From an uncultured Roseobacter sp. (GTDB lineage Bacteria; Pseudomonadota; Alphaproteobacteria; Rhodobacterales; Rhodobacteraceae), in assembly GCF_947491795.1 (NCBI RefSeq), contig NZ_CANLKW010000010.1, forward strand, positions 1-52,508: a DNA stretch of 52,508 nt, given 5' to 3'. A program made the position numbers and the translations under genes. The notes under the pieces are model-generated. The model was not told the origin of the DNA and ran no database searches. It saw nothing but the letters and a program-made list of their open reading frames with translations. Below are positions 8,036 through 17,079 of this stretch, one piece after another; positions within the stretch are counted from its first letter, which is position 1, and each line of letters starts with the position of its first letter.

Positions 8036-8272
8036 ATGGCCTTCCACGACACACACTCCGTTGCTCCCCGTGACATTCTGCACAATTCCCTCGCGGGTCT
8101 GCGCAGCTTTTTCGGCTCTCTTGCACACTCTGTTGCACTGAGTTCCGAAGCCAACCGGCGCCTGCAAACTGTTGAAAAGCTGCAGGCCCTGTCGGATGAA
8201 GAGCTCAAAGCGCTCAGGATCAAACGTGACGACATCATTCGCCACGTATTCGGCGATCTTTATTACAGCTGA
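8036..8272 (+). CDS. Small DUF1127 protein
   Basis: This 78-residue basic/helical protein has a C-terminal half (LQALSDEELKALRIKRDDIIRHVF) that fits DUF1127, the YjiS-like small-protein family with an arginine/lysine-containing 'L-x-x-LG-I-x-R-x-DI' pattern. Characterised alphaproteobacterial DUF1127 proteins are RNA-associated and affect sRNA or mRNA turnover and stress responses; whether this one does is inference. The N-terminal 40 residues are a longer leader than in the shortest members. The ATG at 8036 is preceded by GGTAAGAGG. A GCCGCA-c-TGCGGC palindrome at 7926-7938 and the CtrA-type box lie upstream, so it probably has its own regulated promoter. Confidence 0.75.
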   Translation: MAFHDTHSVAPRDILHNSLAGLRSFFGSLAHSVALSSEANRRLQTVEKLQALSDEELKALRIKRDDIIRHVFGDLYYS

Positions 8273-8325
8273 AGTACTGCTGACCGATATCTGATGGTGC
8301 GCGGGCAGGATGCTTGACACCGGAC

Positions 8326-9798
8326 ATGCGAGCAGCCAACCCTGCGCTCATGTTGGACCTGCGCCCCGTCGGATATGTCATCGGTTTGCTTGTGGCCGTG
8401 CTGGGTGTGGCCATGCTGTTGCCGTTGCTGGTGGACATTGCAGAAGGCCGTGGCCACTGGCCGGTTTTTGTACAGTCCGCACTGATCACAATAGTATCCG
8501 GTGGCCTGATCGCCGGGGCCTGCGCGAACGGCGTTAAAGAAGGTCTGACAATCCAGCAGACCTTTTTGCTGACAACATCCGTATGGATTGCACTGCCGCT
8601 TTTCGGCGCACTGCCCTTTATGCTGGGCGAGCCGGAGGCCCGCTTTGTAGACGCCTTTTTCGAGGCGATGTCCGGGCTGACAACGACCGGCTCCACCGTC
8701 TTTTCCGGTCTTGAGGACATGCCCAAGGGCATTCTGCTCTGGAGGGGCATCATGCAATGGCTGGGGGGCATCGGGATCATCGTTGTGGCGATGGTGTTCC
8801 TGCCGGAACTGCGTGTTGGTGGTATGCAGATCTTTAAGTCCGAAGGCTTTGATACTATGGGGAAAATCCTTCCCCGGGCCGGACAGATTGCCAGCCAGAT
8901 TTCGTCAATATACCTCGCACTGACAATGGTCTGCGCGCTTGTGTACCTTGGGCTGGGCATGGAGGCGTTTGACGCGACAGTCCACGCGCTGACCACGGTG
9001 TCCACGGGCGGTTTCGCCAACTATGACGCGTCTTTTGGCGCTTTTTCCGGCCCGCATGAATATGCCGCAACCCTCTTTATGATCCTCGCGGCTCTGCCTT
9101 TCGTACGCTACGTGCAGCTGATCAACGGGCAGTCGAGACCTCTGTTTCGGGACAGTCAGGTTCTGGCATTTTTGCTGACGATCTGCGTGCTCCTCGTGAT
9201 CATGTCGGCAGCACTCGCGCAAACCAATCCGCAGTACTGGGGTGATTCCGTGCGCCAGGCGCTGTTTAACCTCACCTCGATCATGACGGGCACAGGATAT
9301 GCATCGGTTGACTATATGGGGTGGGGTCCGTTTTTGGTGTCGATGTTCTTTTTCATTGGCCTGATTGGTGGCTGCGCGGGCTCGACGACCTGCTCGATAA
9401 AGATTTTCCGCTACCAGCTGCTCTTTGCGTCGATAAAAATGCAGATGCGCAAGATCCGCTCGCCCAATGGTGTGTTTGTTGTCCGGTACGACCGCCGTCG
9501 CGTGAACGAAGACGTGCTGAGCTCGGTCATGTCGTTTTTCATGTTCTTTGTAGTGACACTGGGTCTGCTGGCCGTCGCGCTCAGCCTCACAGGCCTTGAT
9601 TTCATCACTTCCGTTTCTGGTGCTGCCACGGCGCTTTCCAATGTCGGACCGGGTCTGGGGGACAGGATCGGACCCGCGGGCAACTTTGGCGGACTGAACG
9701 ATACGGCCAAATGGCTGCTGGCTGTGGCCATGCTGTTGGGGCGGCTCGAACTGCTGGCGGTCTACGCCATCCTGACGGTGAACTTCTGGAGAAACTGA
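8326..9798 (+). CDS. trkH: Potassium uptake protein TrkH
   Basis: Inner-membrane K+ channel subunit of the Trk system, about 490 residues with about ten membrane helices. The four selectivity-filter loops are visible: GLTTTGSTV, ALTTVSTGGF, SIMTGTGYASVD and ALSNVGPGLGD. FFIGLIGGCAGSTTCSIKIFRY is a typical TrkH segment. The cytosolic regulator TrkA is not in this window. The start is uncertain: ATG 8326 is used; TTG 8314 has an AGGA just upstream, and ATG 8350 gives a shorter N-terminus. Only 2 bases separate its stop from the next gene, so it is likely co-transcribed with the ThDP enzyme. Confidence 0.9.
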   Translation: MRAANPALMLDLRPVGYVIGLLVAVLGVAMLLPLLVDIAEGRGHWPVFVQSALITIVSGGLIAGACANGVKEGLTIQQTFLLTTSVWIALPLFGALPFMLGEPEARFVDAFFEAMSGLTTTGSTVFSGLEDMPKGILLWRGIMQWLGGIGIIVVAMVFLPELRVGGMQIFKSEGFDTMGKILPRAGQIASQISSIYLALTMVCALVYLGLGMEAFDATVHALTTVSTGGFANYDASFGAFSGPHEYAATLFMILAALPFVRYVQLINGQSRPLFRDSQVLAFLLTICVLLVIMSAALAQTNPQYWGDSVRQALFNLTSIMTGTGYASVDYMGWGPFLVSMFFFIGLIGGCAGSTTCSIKIFRYQLLFASIKMQMRKIRSPNGVFVVRYDRRRVNEDVLSSVMSFFMFFVVTLGLLAVALSLTGLDFITSVSGAATALSNVGPGLGDRIGPAGNFGGLNDTAKWLLAVAMLLGRLELLAVYAILTVNFWRN

Positions 9799-9800
9799 AA

Positions 9801-11390
9801 ATGCAAAGACCTCTGGGTGCGCAGATATCGCACATGCTCAAAAACCGCGGCGTTGATGTGATCTTTGGCATCCCGGGCGTGCACAACCAGGAAATGTACC
9901 GGGGCATCGAAGAGGCCGGTATTACCCATGTTCTGGCGCGCCACGAGCAGGGAGCGGGTTTCATGGCCGACGGGTACGCGCGGGCAACGGGCAAACCGGG
10001 CGTCGCCTATGTGATCACCGGGCCAGGCGTGTGTAACATCATGACCCCCATGGGGCAGGCCTGGTCAGATTCTGTACCCATGCTGGTGATTTCCTCCTGT
10101 CTTGACGAAACAGCTGCGACACGCGGCCAGCTTCATCAGATGAAAGATCAGCGCACGGCAGCAGGTACTGTGTGCGACTGGTCCGAAGAAGCACGAACGG
10201 CAGAAGCAGCCTATGCGCTGATTGACCGGGCGCTGGGAGAATTCGCTCTGGGCCGTCCGCGCTCCAAACACATCCAGGTGCCGATTGCAGCGCTTGAGGC
10301 GCTTGCAGACCCCGCACCTGCAGAACCGCGGCATGTTTGCCCCTGGGAGCTTCCTGCTGAGGCATCGCTGGCCCGCTTTCTGAGCGCGCGCAAACCGATG
10401 TTTGTCTTTGGCGGTGGTGCAAAGCACGCGGGGCTGAATGCCAGATCTGTGCTGGCACGCATGGGGGCTGCGTCTTTCACCACATATGCGGGGCGTGGGA
10501 TTGCAGCGCCGGGTGATCCATTGTGCCTTGGCAGTATGCTTGCCCGCCCGGACAGCGCGCGCATCCTCGCCCAGGCGGATCTGGTCATTGCAGTAGGGAC
10601 CGAACTGTCCGAAACGGACCTGTGGCGCAGCGATCTGGGTGCCAGAGGCGATATTGTGCGCGTCGATATTGATCCGGGCAGTTTTTCACAACCCGGCGCG
10701 CTGAACATCTGTTGTGATGCCGACGTCTTTCTTGGATGGCTGGCAGAACACGCCGAAGGGCATCAGCCCGATACCGACTGGGATGCCGTTGAGGTTGCTG
10801 CGACACGCGCGCGCTGGCGCGCTGAGATTGATGCCGAACGTCCAGGCATCCTGCCGGTCTGCGAGGCGTTGCAGGCAGCGCTGCCCAAGGACGTTATGAT
10901 CTATTCCGACATGACCCAGTTTGCCTATGCGGCCAAGGAAATCTGGGATCTGGATCATCCGGGGCAATGGCACCACCCCTACGGGTTTGGAACACTGGGC
11001 TATGCCACGCCGGCGGCCATTGGTGGCGCGATCGGACGTGGTGATCAACCGACGATGGCGATCATCGGCGACTATGGATTTCACTACACGATGCAGGAAC
11101 TGGGGGTCGCGGTTGAACTGGGTCTCAGTCTGCCGATTATCCTTTGGGACAATGCCAAGCTCGGCGAGATCGAGGACAGCATGGTGCGCGCGCAGATCGC
11201 ACCAAACGCCGTGGTTGCCCACAATCCGGATTTTTGTAAGCTGGCAGAGGCTTTTGGTGCCCGCTCAGCATCACCATCCGACCTTGCCGGGTTGCAGCAG
11301 GCGGTCCGCGCTGCATTTGACGCAGATGGCCCGACGCTGATCTACGTCACACCGCAGATATCGGAACAGCGCGTCACTCCCAGCAGCTGA
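9801..11390 (+). CDS. Thiamine diphosphate-dependent enzyme, acetolactate synthase-like / 2-oxoacid decarboxylase
   Basis: 529 residues in the three-domain ThDP fold. The N-terminal Pyr domain has the catalytic Glu in ARHEQGAGFMADGYAR (about residue 50) and TGPGVCN. A central domain contains FVFGGGAKHAG. The C-terminal PP domain has the cofactor Mg2+ motif starting GDYGF and ending in LWDN. The GDG of acetolactate synthase is GDY here. This points to a benzoylformate- or guanidino-oxopentanoate-decarboxylase-like subgroup rather than IlvB; my best guess is 5-guanidino-2-oxopentanoate decarboxylase-like, with low certainty on substrate. The ATG at 9801 follows GGAGAAAC. It sits 2 bases after trkH and its end overlaps the convergent pseudoprotease gene by 17 bases. 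Confidence 0.8.
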   Translation: MQRPLGAQISHMLKNRGVDVIFGIPGVHNQEMYRGIEEAGITHVLARHEQGAGFMADGYARATGKPGVAYVITGPGVCNIMTPMGQAWSDSVPMLVISSCLDETAATRGQLHQMKDQRTAAGTVCDWSEEARTAEAAYALIDRALGEFALGRPRSKHIQVPIAALEALADPAPAEPRHVCPWELPAEASLARFLSARKPMFVFGGGAKHAGLNARSVLARMGAASFTTYAGRGIAAPGDPLCLGSMLARPDSARILAQADLVIAVGTELSETDLWRSDLGARGDIVRVDIDPGSFSQPGALNICCDADVFLGWLAEHAEGHQPDTDWDAVEVAATRARWRAEIDAERPGILPVCEALQAALPKDVMIYSDMTQFAYAAKEIWDLDHPGQWHHPYGFGTLGYATPAAIGGAIGRGDQPTMAIIGDYGFHYTMQELGVAVELGLSLPIILWDNAKLGEIEDSMVRAQIAPNAVVAHNPDFCKLAEAFGARSASPSDLAGLQQAVRAAFDADGPTLIYVTPQISEQRVTPSS

Positions 11391-13146
11391 CCAGAACTGT
11401 CATGTCTGCGCCGCGTGAGGCGATGTCCTCGGGGGCCAGCGCATCGGTGCGAAAGCCATAGTTCACATCGATACCGGCCTGTGTCGCGAAATCGGACAGC
11501 GCGGCGGAACTCAGCGCAAACTGCACATCATCCGGCAACTGGCGACTGCTGTCAGGGCGGGGCAGCAGCATTCCAAAGACATTTCCGTTGCCGTCCATGA
11601 CAGGCCCGCCCTGATCGCCGGTCAGCGCCGGAACAGTCAGCCGGTTCAAGGTCGGCTCCCCCGCCAGGCCGCTCAGATCGGCCAGTGCGCCAAATGTGAC
11701 GGACGGCGCGTTGAGCGTGCCCTCGTAGGAATATCCTGCCACAGCAATTTCCGAGCTCAACTGGGGCGGCATCGGGCTGAAATTCGCAACCTGCAAAGGT
11801 GACAGCACTTCGCCCGGGGTGACGAGCGCAATACCGCGCACAGCATCTACCGCTCTCAATTCGGCATCCAGATCTCCGTCCAGCGTGATGCGGGAACAGT
11901 TCTGTACTGCTTCGGCTGTAGTCAGCACTGCACCGCCGGGTGTGACATAGAAACCGGAGCGTGATGCGCGCGGTCGTCTGATCCGCAGGCCCGACACAAG
12001 GTCAGGGTCTGCTGCGGGAGCAGCACCGGTGGAGGGGTCCATAACGCCGCCCAGCCGGGTCAGGCTCCGGCTCATTTCGCTGATCAGTCTGCTGCGCCGT
12101 GCCTCATCACCGGCAGGCCAGATCAGTGTGAAGCCTTTGATATGGCCGTCAGACAGGCTGACACGCGTCTCACTGACAATGCTGTTGCTGCGCCCCGTCA
12201 GAGAGAAACTGTCCCGTGTCAGAGTTCTGTCGCCCTGAAGCGGTACAATGCTCAGGGTCTGCATCACAACATAAAGACCAGCCAGGGTGTCGCGATCACC
12301 GGGCTGGCTGATCAGCAGCACACGGGCCCCGCCGTCTTGCCTGGGGTCATAGTGGGCAAAGGGGGCTTCATACCGGTCAAAGCGCACAAGGGATGTGGGC
12401 ATTCTGATCGATATGCCGGCGGTCGCGTCGCGCACGGTCTGCACCCCAAGACCGTCCAGAATGGCATTGTATTGTGCGATCAGCTGCGCGCGCTGCCGGG
12501 TTGTCAGAACGCCGGTGTCGTCTGCCCCGTTCGCCCGTTGCCAGGCGGCCATACTGGCGCGCGTGCCGCGCCCGAATGCGCCGTCGATACCGCCGTTGTA
12601 AAAGCCGCGGTCTTTAAGGGCGATCTGAAGCCCGCGGCGTTCTTCGGCTGTCAGCGCGCGTTCGCTGCGCAGCGCTGCCTGCCGGGTTTCAGCATCAGGT
12701 GTGCCCGCGTCGGTCTCCGGTGCCGGCGAAGCCTGTGGGACAACAATTGCCGGTGTCGAAGGTGTGGGGCTGGCGGTAACGGCTGCGGTGGGTGCAGGAT
12801 CTGCAGCCGCGGGCACATTGGCAGGCCAGTACTGCGCGCCATATGCGCCGCTCTGCGCAATGTAGCTGTCGCGCGGAATAAGCCCGTCGCGGCGGTAGAC
12901 CTGCAGCACCTGACGCGCATCCTCTTCGGTGTAGGGTCCCAGCGCGATCGCGAACCATCCGCGTCCCATGTCAAAACCGGCCACGTCCTCGAGTGTTTCG
13001 GCGTATTCGGCGGCACGTGCTTCCGCTTCGGCCTGACTGGGCCGCGCAGCAATCTGAACCCAGACGACGTTACCGGCACCCTGTGCAAGAACCGTCTGAA
13101 AAGGGGTCATCACCAGCAAAACAATTGCCAAAACAAACCGCAACAT
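11374..13146 (-). CDS. Secreted SPOR / peptidoglycan-binding protein with degenerate trypsin-like domain
   Basis: 590 residues from ATG 13146, which follows AGGAG by 10 bases; the frame opens earlier (GTG 13218) but a signal peptide (LRFVLAIVLLVMTPFQTVLA) begins at this ATG. Domains in order: SPOR-like repeat at about residues 27-90, Pro/Ala-rich linker, PG_binding_1 (LQIALKDRGFYNGGIDGAFG) at about 170-225, a middle region, then a chymotrypsin-like domain from about 395. In that domain all three catalytic positions are replaced: the usual TNAHV is TTAEAV, DIALL is GIALV, and GDSGGP is GDQGGP. It is therefore probably an inactive periplasmic protein binding the septal cell wall. It overlaps the convergent ThDP gene by 17 bases. 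Confidence 0.82.
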   Translation of the reverse strand: MLRFVLAIVLLVMTPFQTVLAQGAGNVVWVQIAARPSQAEAEARAAEYAETLEDVAGFDMGRGWFAIALGPYTEEDARQVLQVYRRDGLIPRDSYIAQSGAYGAQYWPANVPAAADPAPTAAVTASPTPSTPAIVVPQASPAPETDAGTPDAETRQAALRSERALTAEERRGLQIALKDRGFYNGGIDGAFGRGTRASMAAWQRANGADDTGVLTTRQRAQLIAQYNAILDGLGVQTVRDATAGISIRMPTSLVRFDRYEAPFAHYDPRQDGGARVLLISQPGDRDTLAGLYVVMQTLSIVPLQGDRTLTRDSFSLTGRSNSIVSETRVSLSDGHIKGFTLIWPAGDEARRSRLISEMSRSLTRLGGVMDPSTGAAPAADPDLVSGLRIRRPRASRSGFYVTPGGAVLTTAEAVQNCSRITLDGDLDAELRAVDAVRGIALVTPGEVLSPLQVANFSPMPPQLSSEIAVAGYSYEGTLNAPSVTFGALADLSGLAGEPTLNRLTVPALTGDQGGPVMDGNGNVFGMLLPRPDSSRQLPDDVQFALSSAALSDFATQAGIDVNYGFRTDALAPEDIASRGADMTVLVSCWE

Positions 13147-13305
13147 AATCCGCACACTCCTGCGTCCTGAATACCGGCGATACATAATCAGGAAAACACC
13201 GCTTTGACCATAAGACACAGGTCAATTTATCCCCTGTGCCGCAATTGACCCCCGCGCGCGGTCAACGTAGGTAAGGCGCGCAGGAAATCCCCCGAGGCAC
13301 GCATC

Positions 13306-14247
13306 ATGTCCAAGACCACAGACAGTCCCAGATCGTTTCAGGAAATCATCCTGAGACTTCAGAGTTACTGGGCGGCGAGAGGGTGCGCGGTTCTGCAGCC
13401 CTACGACATGGAAGTCGGTGCCGGGACCTTTCATCCGGCGACAACGCTGCGCAGCCTTGGCACGCAGCCCTGGGCTGCGGCATACGTACAACCGTCCCGG
13501 CGTCCGACAGACGGGCGATATGGTGAAAACCCCAACAGGCTGCAGCACTATTACCAGTACCAGGTACTGATCAAACCAAGCCCGCCTGATCTTCAGGAGC
13601 TTTACCTGGGCTCGCTCGAGGCCATCGGTGTCGACATGGCGCTGCACGATATCCGCTTTGTGGAGGACGACTGGGAGAGCCCGACGCTCGGTGCCTGGGG
13701 CCTTGGCTGGGAAGTCTGGTGCGATGGCATGGAAGTGAGCCAATTCACTTATTTTCAGCAGGTCGGCGGCCATGACTGTCATCCGGTATCGGGCGAGCTG
13801 ACGTATGGTCTGGAGCGTCTTGCGATGTACATTCTGGGCGTCGATCATGTGATGGACATGCCCTTTAATGATCCGCAGACGGACATTGCGCTCAGCTACG
13901 GAGATATCTTCCGCCAGACCGAGGAAGAATACGCACGCTGGAATTTCGACATGGCAGATACGGCGGTCCTGCTGCGCCATTTTGAGGAAGCCGAGACCCA
14001 TTGTCGCGAAATCCTGTCCGCTGAACACGTAGACCCGAAAACAGGCAAGCGCATTATCATGGCGCACCCCGCCTATGATCAGTGCATCAAGGCGAGCCAC
14101 ATCTTTAATCTGCTGGATGCACGAGGTGTGATTTCGGTGACCGAACGCCAGGCGTACATCGGGCGGGTACGCGCGCTGGCGAAACAATGTGCGGATGCAT
14201 TTGTGCAGACCCGGGCCGGGGGCTGGACCCCGGAGACGGCTGCATGA
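13306..14247 (+). CDS. glyQ: Glycyl-tRNA synthetase alpha subunit
   Basis: The catalytic subunit of the alpha2beta2 bacterial glycyl-tRNA synthetase, charging tRNA-Gly in the cytosol. The 313 residues are the normal length. Family sequence is clear: FQEIILRLQSYWAARGCAVLQPYD, EVGAGTFHPATTLRSLG, RRPTDGRYGENPNRLQHYYQ and FTYFQQVGG. It overlaps the DUF6446 gene by 4 bases (ATGA), and the three genes glyQ-DUF6446-glyS form one tightly packed operon. Confidence 0.97.
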   Translation: MSKTTDSPRSFQEIILRLQSYWAARGCAVLQPYDMEVGAGTFHPATTLRSLGTQPWAAAYVQPSRRPTDGRYGENPNRLQHYYQYQVLIKPSPPDLQELYLGSLEAIGVDMALHDIRFVEDDWESPTLGAWGLGWEVWCDGMEVSQFTYFQQVGGHDCHPVSGELTYGLERLAMYILGVDHVMDMPFNDPQTDIALSYGDIFRQTEEEYARWNFDMADTAVLLRHFEEAETHCREILSAEHVDPKTGKRIIMAHPAYDQCIKASHIFNLLDARGVISVTERQAYIGRVRALAKQCADAFVQTRAGGWTPETAA

Positions 14248-14765
14248 ACGGGAAAATTGTCGGATCGGTTATCATGATCAGTGCTCTGGCCGCAGGTGCG
14301 GCGCTCTATTATCTCCAGGTCTACGGTTTCTATGAGGAGGCTTCTGCGGACATGCAGGAGGTTCGCCTGATGTCGGTGACCTCCCAGGAGCCCGTGGTAA
14401 TCCTGACGGAAGGGATCGAGGCGATTGATGCTGACAGCTCTCCGATACGGTTTCGCGCCTGTTTCACCACGCCCTCGAGCCTCGCCATGCTGACCGAAAC
14501 CTATGTCGGGCTGGACCGCGCGGTGCCCCGCAATGCGCCTGACTGGTTTGACTGCTTTGATGCAGGAGCCATCGCGGCGGAGTTGCAGGCCGGGACGGCG
14601 CTCGCCTTTCTGGGCGAAAAAAACGTTGCTTTTGGTGTCGACCGGATCGTTGCCATTACCGAAGACGGTCGTGGCTATATCTGGCACGAACTGAATGATT
14701 GCGGCGCAAAAGCCTATGACGGCACAGTCGTGGGCGAAGAATGCCCCAAACCGGAGGCAAACTGA
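14244..14765 (+). CDS. DUF6446 family membrane-anchored protein
   Basis: 173 residues. One N-terminal membrane helix (about residues 5-24, IVGSVIMISALAAGAALYYL) leaves a periplasmic domain of about 145 residues with four cysteines (RACFTTP, WFDCFD, NDCGAK, EECPKP). It resembles the DUF6446 proteins that roseobacters carry between glyQ and glyS. Its function is unknown. Translational coupling on both sides (ATGA with glyQ, TGATG with glyS) suggests its dose is tied to the synthetase, but nothing in the sequence shows a role in aminoacylation. The upstream in-frame extension to 14187 is rejected because it would run through the end of glyQ. Confidence 0.8.
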   Translation: MNGKIVGSVIMISALAAGAALYYLQVYGFYEEASADMQEVRLMSVTSQEPVVILTEGIEAIDADSSPIRFRACFTTPSSLAMLTETYVGLDRAVPRNAPDWFDCFDAGAIAAELQAGTALAFLGEKNVAFGVDRIVAITEDGRGYIWHELNDCGAKAYDGTVVGEECPKPEAN

Positions 14766-17017
14766 TGCCTGATCTGCTGATCGAACTTTTTTCCGAAGAA
14801 ATCCCCGCCCGAATGCAGATGCGCGCCGCAGAGGACCTTAAGAAACTGCTGACCAATGGTATGGTTGAGGCAGGTCTGACCTATGCCTCGGCGGCGGCGT
14901 TTTCGACGCCGCGGCGTCTGACGCTGACGGTCGAAGGGCTGCTGGCCGAAAGCCCCACCACCACCGAAGAACGCAAAGGTCCGCGCGCGGATGCGCCTGA
15001 AAAAGCCATTGAGGGGTTCCTGCGCGGCGCAGGTGTTTCCCGTGCCGATCTTGAAAAACGCGACACGCCCAAAGGGCCGGTGCTGTTTGCGCGTATCCAG
15101 AAACAGGGGCGTCCCGCCGCAGAAATCGTGGCAGAGGTGCTGGAACAGACGATCCGCAGTTTTCCCTGGCCAAAATCCATGCGCTGGGGCAGTGGCTCAC
15201 TGCGCTGGGTGCGTCCGTTACAGTCGGTACTGTGTATTCTGAGCGATGAAGCCGGTGCCGAAACCGTTCCGTTGACTGTGGACGGGATCGTTGCCGGCGA
15301 CACCACCGCAGGACACCGTTTTATGGCGCCCGGGCGGTTTTCGGTCACCTCATTTGACGACTACGCGGCAAAACTGAAACGCGCCTTTGTGGTGCTCGAT
15401 CCTGCGGAGCGGGCGGATACGATCTGGAATGATGCTACCAATCAGGCATTTGCAAACGGTTTTGAGGTTGTCGAGGACAAGGGGTTGCTGGCCGAAGTGG
15501 CAGGGCTGGTCGAATGGCCGGTTGTTCTGATGGGCCGGATCGGGGATGATTTTCTGGAGTTGCCGCCCGAAGTTCTTCAGACGTCGATGAAGGAGCACCA
15601 GAAGTTTTTTTCCGTGCGCAATCCCAAAACGGGCCGCATCGAACGGTTTATCACGGTGGCCAACCGCGAAACGGCCGACAGCGGCGCGACCATTCTTGCG
15701 GGCAATGAAAAGGTCCTCTCGGCACGGCTGGCGGATGCAAAGTTCTTCTGGGACAACGATCTGCGGATCGCAAAGGAAGACATGAGCGTCTGGCTGACCG
15801 CCCTGGAAAACGTAACCTTCCACAACAAACTCGGCACCCAGGCAGAACTGATCGGGCGCATGGCGAGGCTTGCGCATGACCTGGCCCCGTTGGTCGGCGC
15901 AGACGCGGATGCCGCCGAAGAGGCCGCGCGTCTGGCCAAGGCGGATCTCAGCTCGGAAATGGTTTACGAGTTTCCCGAGCTGCAGGGCCTGATGGGGCGC
16001 TATTACATCGAGGCGTCGGGCCGTCCGGCGGATATCGCAGCGGCTGCGCAGGAACACTATGCGCCGCTGGGCCCGTCTGACGATGTGCCGACAGCGCCTG
16101 TGTCGGTTGCTGTGTCGCTGGCAGAAAAGATCGACAAGCTGGCGGGCTTCTGGGCGATTGATGAAAAACCCACCGGGTCCAAGGATCCTTTTGCACTGCG
16201 GCGTGCGGCGCTGGGGATCATCCGGATTGTGATTGAGAATGACCTGAGAATTTCTCTTTCTAAAGTGCTTTCAAATTGCATTGTAGGCACATTGGTAAAG
16301 CGCGCTATTAGCTCCGGCAAAATTAAGAATCCCTTCGAAACGGTCGAAGAGTACGACAAATTGAGAGAAAGGCTGCCCGAAACTGCCGATCGTGATGCGA
16401 TGGACAAAGCGTTTCTTGAGGTTAACAAGTTTGAAGATTATTTGTCCCCTGTCTATTTCGGTCTCATTTTTAACGAGGCCCAGAGTACCGCCGGTAACCT
16501 GATGTCTTTCATCCACGACCGCCTCAAAGTATATCTGCGCGACCAGGGCATCCGACATGACGTGATTGACGCCTGTATCGCGATGGAGGGCAGTGACGAT
16601 CTGGCGCTGCTGGTCAAACGGGCGCGGGCTTTGTCAGAGGTGCTGGGCACGGATGATGGTGAAAACCTGATCCAGGCCTTTAAACGCGCCAACAATATCC
16701 TGACACAGGCCGAAGAAGCCGATGGGGTGGAATATTCCTATGGCGCGGATGTGAAATTTGCCGAAACGGATGAGGAGCGCGCGCTTTTTGCAGCACTTGA
16801 TACCGCCGAAACGGCAATCACACCGGCAATGCAGGCGCAGGATTTTCCTGCGGCCATGTCGGCTATGGCCGCTCTGCGGACCCCGGTTGATGCCTTTTTT
16901 ACCGCCGTGCAGGTGAATGCGGAAAATGCAACCGTGCGTCGTAATCGTCTGAACCTGCTCAGCCGAATTACAGGCATCTGCTCGTCAGTGGCCGATCTGA
17001 CGCGGATTGACGGTTAA
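14765..17017 (+). CDS. glyS: Glycyl-tRNA synthetase beta subunit
   Basis: The tRNA-binding subunit partnering GlyQ. It has 750 residues, about 60 more than the 689 of E. coli GlyS. Typical segments are LLIELFSEEIPARMQ at the N-terminus, TTGHRFM-like TAGHRFMAPG, VLQTSMKEHQKFFSV, FFWDNDL, KDPFALRRAALGIIRI and DRLKVYLRDQG. The start at 14765 overlaps the previous stop (TGATG). A stretch at about residues 493-578 (16242-16500) is longer than in E. coli and visibly AT-richer with different codon use, but it stays in frame. The rest is ordinary. Confidence 0.96.
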   Translation: MPDLLIELFSEEIPARMQMRAAEDLKKLLTNGMVEAGLTYASAAAFSTPRRLTLTVEGLLAESPTTTEERKGPRADAPEKAIEGFLRGAGVSRADLEKRDTPKGPVLFARIQKQGRPAAEIVAEVLEQTIRSFPWPKSMRWGSGSLRWVRPLQSVLCILSDEAGAETVPLTVDGIVAGDTTAGHRFMAPGRFSVTSFDDYAAKLKRAFVVLDPAERADTIWNDATNQAFANGFEVVEDKGLLAEVAGLVEWPVVLMGRIGDDFLELPPEVLQTSMKEHQKFFSVRNPKTGRIERFITVANRETADSGATILAGNEKVLSARLADAKFFWDNDLRIAKEDMSVWLTALENVTFHNKLGTQAELIGRMARLAHDLAPLVGADADAAEEAARLAKADLSSEMVYEFPELQGLMGRYYIEASGRPADIAAAAQEHYAPLGPSDDVPTAPVSVAVSLAEKIDKLAGFWAIDEKPTGSKDPFALRRAALGIIRIVIENDLRISLSKVLSNCIVGTLVKRAISSGKIKNPFETVEEYDKLRERLPETADRDAMDKAFLEVNKFEDYLSPVYFGLIFNEAQSTAGNLMSFIHDRLKVYLRDQGIRHDVIDACIAMEGSDDLALLVKRARALSEVLGTDDGENLIQAFKRANNILTQAEEADGVEYSYGADVKFAETDEERALFAALDTAETAITPAMQAQDFPAAMSAMAALRTPVDAFFTAVQVNAENATVRRNRLNLLSRITGICSSVADLTRIDG
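16242..16490 (+). other. AT-rich in-frame insert within glyS
   Basis: Between the conserved GIIRIVIENDLRI and the HDRLKVYLRDQG segment there are about 83 residues, where E. coli GlyS has about 35. The DNA is compositionally odd: 26 of 60 bases are G/C at 16261-16320 and 27 of 60 at 16321-16380, against 35 of 60 at 16141-16200. It uses AGA, AAA, ATT and TTG codons that are rare nearby. There are no repeats at its edges and no stop codon. Confidence 0.6.
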
Positions 17018-17079
17018 AAAACAACCCTCTGCGCGGCTTCGGGCGTGCAGAGCCACTTGTCACGTAAGGTTTACACCCT

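Noticed and set aside
11374..13146. Active HtrA/DegP-type protease
   Set aside because: His, Asp and Ser positions are all replaced and there is no PDZ domain.
12142..13170. 342-residue plus-strand open frame
   Set aside because: A shadow of the pseudoprotease gene in GC-rich DNA; Cys/Gly/Arg-rich with no family features.
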